This document shows, one piece after another, positions 60,485 through 64,000 of a stretch of 64,000 nt of DNA (position 1 is its first letter; every line of letters begins with the position of its first letter). The DNA is from Desulfobacterales bacterium (lineage in GTDB: Bacteria > Desulfobacterota > Desulfobacteria > Desulfobacterales > JAEINQ01). A program made the translations under genes and the position numbers. The notes under the pieces are model-generated. The model was not told the DNA's origin. It saw only the letters and a program-made list of their open reading frames with translations, and made no database searches. The DNA lies in NCBI GenBank assembly GCA_016342285.1, contig JAEINQ010000003.1, positions 1 to 64,000 of the forward strand, in the 5' to 3' direction.

Positions 60485-61174
60485 ATGGTTAGGCCGTGGC
60501 GGATTGTTGACAGTATCCATACCCATGAGGGGCTTCTCGAGCTTCGGCAACGGGGTGAGACCGATTTTCTCATCACCATTGCCGGCCGGGTGCTGATGAA
60601 CGCCTCGGGCAACGTCTCCGAGATCGTTCTGGCCCAGCTCGCTTGCGCGTCGCTGAAAAACAAGAAAAAGCCCCGGGTGCTGGTGGGCGGCCTGGGCATG
60701 GGGTTTACCCTGCGTTCGGCCCTGGACCATCTGCCGGCCGATGCCGAGGTCGTGGTGGCCGAACTCAACCCCATCACGGTCAAGTGGTGCCAGGGCCCCA
60801 TGGCCCATCTGACCGCCGGGGCCGTGGACGACCCCCGGGTACAAATTGTCATCGATGATGTGGCCGCCGTCATCCGTTCGGCGGCCACCAAGGACAAGAA
60901 AAACCACTTTGACGCCATCATTCTCGACCTCTACGAAGGCCCGTATGAGAGAGACCCAGGCCGGGGCGAGCATCTCTACGGCCATGCGGCCATCGAACTG
61001 AGCCGCTGCGCATTAAAGGCAGAGGGGGTGTTTGCGGTCTGGTCTGAAGACCAGGACAAGGCCTTTGAAAAGCGGTTGAAGGCCGCCACGTTCGCCGTCA
61101 ACCGGCAACGCCCGGGCCGGGGTGGACGCCATGTGGTTTATATCGCAAGAAAAACGGGACCCAATGCAAAATGA
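60485..61174 (+). CDS. Spermidine-synthase-fold protein, paralogue B
   Basis: A 229-aa protein plainly related to the one at 57883: 'ITIAGRVLMNASGNVSEIVLAQLACA' and 'PRVLVGGLGMGFTLRSALDHLPADAEVVVAELNPITVKW' align with it. 'DAIILDLYEGPYERD' replaces 'HAILLDVDNGPDAMT' at the catalytic segment. This is a notable difference in what would be the substrate pocket. ATG 60485 follows GAGG. The stop overlaps the radical SAM gene by 4 bp. Probably an S-adenosyl-dependent enzyme; product unknown. Confidence 0.85.
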   Translation: MVRPWRIVDSIHTHEGLLELRQRGETDFLITIAGRVLMNASGNVSEIVLAQLACASLKNKKKPRVLVGGLGMGFTLRSALDHLPADAEVVVAELNPITVKWCQGPMAHLTAGAVDDPRVQIVIDDVAAVIRSAATKDKKNHFDAIILDLYEGPYERDPGRGEHLYGHAAIELSRCALKAEGVFAVWSEDQDKAFEKRLKAATFAVNRQRPGRGGRHVVYIARKTGPNAK

Positions 61175-62406
61175 TGCGACCGAGAAAAACCATTAGCCTC
61201 TGCGATGTATGCTACAAAGAAACGCCGGGAACAATATTTCAAAGAAATTCCGAAATCTGGATTGAAAAACACTGTCCGGAACATGGCATATTTCAAGCAC
61301 GAGTAGAAAAAGACGCCAATTTCTACGAGAGATTTTCTGTCCAGCGGCCTTTGCCCGAAAAACGGTTTAATTCTTTGATCATTCCGGTATCGTTTAGATG
61401 CAATCTACAATGTGCCAATTGCTTTGCTCCCGATCGGGGGCAGGAAGATCTATCCGCAGCGGATATCGAGAAGGCCATCAGAGCGTTTGAAGGTAATACC
61501 ATTTTCTTCTCCGGTGGCGAACCAACGGTCAGACGTGACCTGCCGGCGCTTATTCGAATGGTTAAACGCTCTTATAAAGCCTGCGGAATTGTGACCAACG
61601 GGCTCAAGCTTGCGAACGATAAATACCTCCTTCTTCTTAAGGACGCCGGCCTGGATTTTGTCTTTTTTTCCTTGGACAGTTTTCGTCAACGGTTTTATCA
61701 AAAAAACAAGCAAAACAGCGCAGATACAAGAGATATTTTATCACTGAAGTTATCGGCATTGGACAACTTGAAAACTGAACAGATGACAACCATTCTCTCG
61801 GCAACCATTTACAATGGAGAGAATGAGGCGGAAATGAAGGATCTTTTCGAGTATGCAATGCGGAACAGATCTTTCATATCGGAGATACGGTTTCGCAGTT
61901 GTGTCAACATCGGCAGGCATTCATATCGCAAAGAATATTTTACATCGGATCTTGTAAAAATGTTCTGTGCCCAAACCAATCTGAACCCGGGGATACTGCT
62001 CGAAACCCATCTCCTGGGATATTTGATGCAAAATGAACACACCATTCACCATGTAATGGTTGGCGTGAGCGGTGTCTGGTTAGGAAAAACGTTCTGCCCG
62101 ACCGGTAACACACCATTTGAACCCTGGCCACGATGGAAAAAACTGCTTTTCCTGATAAAATTGGCGTTTATGTACTCACCCGCGTCTATGGTCAAAGCAT
62201 TTCGAACCAGACCTATTTTCCGCACCCTAATGGTTCGCTTTATCCATTGGCCAACCGTCGAGAATGTCGACCTCGGCCAGATTGACAGGGACGTGGCCCA
62301 TCTCTACGGCAAAGATAAAATTCTCAATTTTTGCCATACCATTATCCTGATCGGGAGGGACGCACAGCAGGACGGCAATGAGGACATCCATCCGCCAAAA
62401 ACATAA
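61171..62406 (+). CDS. Radical SAM enzyme with N-terminal zinc-ribbon-like segment
   Basis: A 411-aa radical SAM protein. The first 45 residues carry 'CDVCYKETPGTIFQRNSEIWIEKHCPEHGIF', a C-x-x-C...C-x-x-H segment like that of tetraether-lipid-synthase-type enzymes. Cys77, Cys81 and Cys84 ('RCNLQCANCFAPDRG') bind the 4Fe-4S cluster, and 'IFFSGGEPTVRRDLPALI' is the SAM-binding G-G-E-P. The C-terminal part keeps scattered cysteines but no clear SPASM set. ATG 61171 overlaps the preceding gene by 4 bp, so it is the fourth gene of the operon beginning at 57883. Substrate unknown. Confidence 0.9.
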   Translation: MMRPRKTISLCDVCYKETPGTIFQRNSEIWIEKHCPEHGIFQARVEKDANFYERFSVQRPLPEKRFNSLIIPVSFRCNLQCANCFAPDRGQEDLSAADIEKAIRAFEGNTIFFSGGEPTVRRDLPALIRMVKRSYKACGIVTNGLKLANDKYLLLLKDAGLDFVFFSLDSFRQRFYQKNKQNSADTRDILSLKLSALDNLKTEQMTTILSATIYNGENEAEMKDLFEYAMRNRSFISEIRFRSCVNIGRHSYRKEYFTSDLVKMFCAQTNLNPGILLETHLLGYLMQNEHTIHHVMVGVSGVWLGKTFCPTGNTPFEPWPRWKKLLFLIKLAFMYSPASMVKAFRTRPIFRTLMVRFIHWPTVENVDLGQIDRDVAHLYGKDKILNFCHTIILIGRDAQQDGNEDIHPPKT

Positions 62407-62540
62407 GAACCTTATATTCGTTGGTGCCCATCCACGAATCGGTTTTTAAGTGGATACCAACGAGTTGGCTCTGACCCGGCCCAAAAGATGTGGATTTCTG
62501 CTGCGAATTGATTGACTCCCCATGCGGCCAACCCGGATCC

Positions 62541-63446
62541 TTATCGATGCCAGGCTTCCAGTCGGGACACCTCGCCCCGTAGCCGGGTCAGCGTTCCCGG
62601 ATCATTGAAGAGCTTCCGGCACAGCTGGCATTTGCTGTAAGTGATAATCTCGCGGGATTGCATGCCGGCAAAGGAGGCGATAGGGGTGATCCCCATGATC
62701 CGGATGAGGTTGTACAGCCGGTCGGTTTCACTTTTGGCAAACAGCGCTTCCGGCGGTTGGTCTTTCAAGCTGCCCAGGTAAAAAAAGTCTGTTTCCGAAA
62801 AGTGACTCCCCGCGTCGCAACAGGCGACCATGTCAAGATCCGGCGTCAGATAGGGGTTCATGTCGCAGCAATTGGCCTGATAGTCGGTCAATATCCGCCG
62901 GCGTTTGAAAGAGGCTGCACGACCGGCATAGATGACCGGTTCGGGGAAGAAGGTGATGTCATGGTCACGTAAGAATTGTTCGTAGGGATCATCTTCCTCG
63001 GAAAAATCGGTCACAAATGAAACGAAATAATCAAGTCCGAACTTCTGGCAGCTTTGCGCGGCATTGAGTACATTCTTCCCGTTGACATGTTTCTGGTGCC
63101 ACCGAGAATAACTCAATCTCAACTGGCAAAGCCCGTTTTGTTTCAGTTGGGAAACCAGAGGATCAGAAATTTCCGGACTCTTTGCCCAAAAACTGTTGGT
63201 AACGATTCTCGTATAGATTCCGAGTTGACGGCACAGCTTCACCAACGCCGCAATTTCCTTGATGTACAAAAACGGCTCACCCGCGGAAAAGCTGATTCCG
63301 CCGACCCCGGCCCGGGCCATCTGCCCGATGATCCCCGTTGCCTCCTCAAGGTCCATCTTCCTGCCAGCAGGAAGATCTCCCGCGGCCACACAATGCTCGC
63401 AGCGGATGTTGCATCGGGTTGAGTATCCAAAAGCCAATTTTCGCAT
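62541..63446 (-). CDS. Radical SAM enzyme, SPASM-like
   Basis: A 301-aa radical SAM protein. 'YSTRCNIRCEHCVAAGD' gives Cys12, Cys16 and Cys19 for the 4Fe-4S cluster, 'GGISFSAGEPFLYIKEIAALVK' the SAM-binding loop (A-G-E-P). The C-terminal cysteines in 'NCCDMNPYLTPDLDMVACCDAG' and 'YSKCQLCRKLF' could hold an auxiliary cluster as in SPASM peptide-modifying enzymes. ATG 63446 is used because the frame upstream to 63554 is unlike the family. No precursor-peptide gene is seen next to it. Convergent with the radical SAM gene at 61171. Confidence 0.88.
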   Translation of the reverse strand: MRKLAFGYSTRCNIRCEHCVAAGDLPAGRKMDLEEATGIIGQMARAGVGGISFSAGEPFLYIKEIAALVKLCRQLGIYTRIVTNSFWAKSPEISDPLVSQLKQNGLCQLRLSYSRWHQKHVNGKNVLNAAQSCQKFGLDYFVSFVTDFSEEDDPYEQFLRDHDITFFPEPVIYAGRAASFKRRRILTDYQANCCDMNPYLTPDLDMVACCDAGSHFSETDFFYLGSLKDQPPEALFAKSETDRLYNLIRIMGITPIASFAGMQSREIITYSKCQLCRKLFNDPGTLTRLRGEVSRLEAWHR

Positions 63447-63664
63447 ATTTAACAATAATTCTTCAAAAGACCGAGAAGGCCGGGCTGTGACGCAAAAGCG
63501 CCGGATGCATTTGAAGTCCCGCCTTTTGGCGGAGCCGAACCCAGTCCCGAACACCGCCGCGGACGGCCATCTACGGGCATACCGTTGTAATCGCTAAAAA
63601 AAGCACACACTGGCTGGCGCCAAATCCGCCTTGCAAGCTCCAGGTAGAATGTTGAAACAAAGGT
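63447..63664. other. Intergenic region between radical SAM and methyltransferase genes
   Basis: A 218-bp spacer with no recognised gene or repeat. It should hold the promoter of the minus-strand radical SAM gene, but no clear -35/-10 pair stands out. Confidence 0.3.
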
Positions 63665-64000
63665 CTATGTGAGAACCCGGAAAACGAAAACATTGTGCTT
63701 GATCTCAGGGTCCTCGTAAGGCAGGGCAGCATAGGCGGGCGTTTTTTCGACCCGCTCCCAGTGCCCCTCAGCCGCCAGGGCGTCGAACTTGGCCTTAAAG
63801 CCGTCGTCAAGATAAACGACGTCGCGCAGGCTAAAGACAATGAATCCGCCAGGTGCCACGACCCGAACCAGTTCGTCGAAACCAGCGGCCGGTGCATGCC
63901 CGGCTGTGAACACGCCCACGGACAGACAGGCCGCGAAATGATTGTCCGGGAAGTCCAGATGCTCGCCCAGCAACATCTGCCGCAGTTCCCCATAGGCCCC
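63665..64000 (-). CDS. Class I SAM-dependent methyltransferase (5' part beyond window)
   Basis: The C-terminal 111 codons of a Rossmann methyltransferase: 'HLDFPDNHFAACLSVGVFTAGHAP' is the region after the SAM-binding loop, 'FDELVRVVAPGGFIVFSLRD' is motif III of this family, and 'PEIKHNVFVFRVL' the closing strand. The frame stays open to the window edge ('AYGELRQMLLGEHLDF'), so the start lies outside. Substrate unknown. Upstream neighbours are not visible. Confidence 0.85.
   Translation of the reverse strand, partial: GAYGELRQMLLGEHLDFPDNHFAACLSVGVFTAGHAPAAGFDELVRVVAPGGFIVFSLRDVVYLDDGFKAKFDALAAEGHWERVEKTPAYAALPYEDPEIKHNVFVFRVLT

Noticed and set aside
1-64000. tRNA, rRNA or phage integration sites
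   Set aside because: I looked for cloverleaf and rRNA-like sequence by eye and found none; a covariance search would be needed to exclude a tRNA.

Overview
Organism. The window looks like the chromosome of a Desulfobacterota bacterium, most likely a sulfate-reducing Desulfobacteria lineage (Desulfosarcina-like). The pointers are high GC with CTG/GCC-rich codon use, a selenocysteine-containing SelD, a beta-oxidation/EtfAB cluster, DsrE, FmdB and MauE/rhodanese redox proteins, many hybrid histidine kinases, and intergenic palindromes of the CCACAAAG and ACGCAACGACG types. This assignment is inference. No rRNA, tRNA, CRISPR array or intact insertion sequence was found.

Layout. 0-2.7 kb: a possible insertion-sequence end, a cupin, a HicAB toxin-antitoxin pair, a LysE exporter and a pentapeptide-repeat protein. 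2.8-9.4 kb: RapA, a Cache-domain hybrid kinase, and SelD, whose reading frame crosses an in-frame TGA (selenocysteine) followed by a hairpin. 9.5-14.5 kb: hotdog thioesterase, enoyl-CoA hydratase, acyl-CoA dehydrogenase and EtfBA, a fatty-acid or acyl-CoA oxidation set. 14.8-16.7 kb: C_GCAxxG_C_C protein, rhodanese and MauE-like protein. 17.1-22.3 kb: FmdB and a Gld-type ABC exporter with a DUF4340 protein. 22.4-29.5 kb: a DUF4143 ATPase, then an island of toxin-antitoxin modules (truncated AbiE, HicBA, a dead VapBC copy, Phd/VapC, VapBC, TacAT) separated by related palindromic repeats. 29.6-32.2 kb: a small membrane protein, a YkgJ protein and two dead genes (class III aminotransferase, mgtE). 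Much of this stretch is bounded by a 34-bp inverted repeat.

32.2-36.7 kb (minus strand): citramalate synthase with an isoleucine-rich leader peptide and attenuator, followed through 4-bp overlaps by a 33-codon ORF, an AlbA_2 protein and an unknown 407-aa protein. 36.7-38.6 kb: acyltransferase and DsrE genes with duplicated fragments. 38.7-42.5 kb: a sensor kinase next to a periplasmic solute-binding protein. 42.6-44.9 kb: a graveyard of broken genes (DUF3137, LemA, ABC-F, IS200 transposase). 44.9-52.1 kb, visibly lower in GC: a TPR protein and a phosphorelay of two large hybrid kinases and a stand-alone receiver. 52.2-53.9 kb: a glycosyltransferase and a broken second acyltransferase. 53.9-57.8 kb: sulfatase, a DUF1254/DUF1214 pair and an AraC regulator. 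57.9-62.4 kb: two paralogous spermidine-synthase-fold proteins around a 564-aa helical protein with a central hydrophobic hairpin, overlapping a radical SAM enzyme. The window ends with a second radical SAM enzyme and a methyltransferase cut by the edge.

How it fits together. The acyl-CoA genes feed electrons to EtfAB, the exporter operon is a self-contained membrane machine, and the kinases form several signalling units without DNA-binding outputs. The best candidates for something undescribed are the 57.9-62.4 kb operon, the AlbA_2 plus 407-aa pair translationally linked to cimA, and the repeat-bounded toxin-antitoxin island. The clearest molecular findings are the SelD selenocysteine, missed by ordinary ORF calling, and the cimA attenuator.
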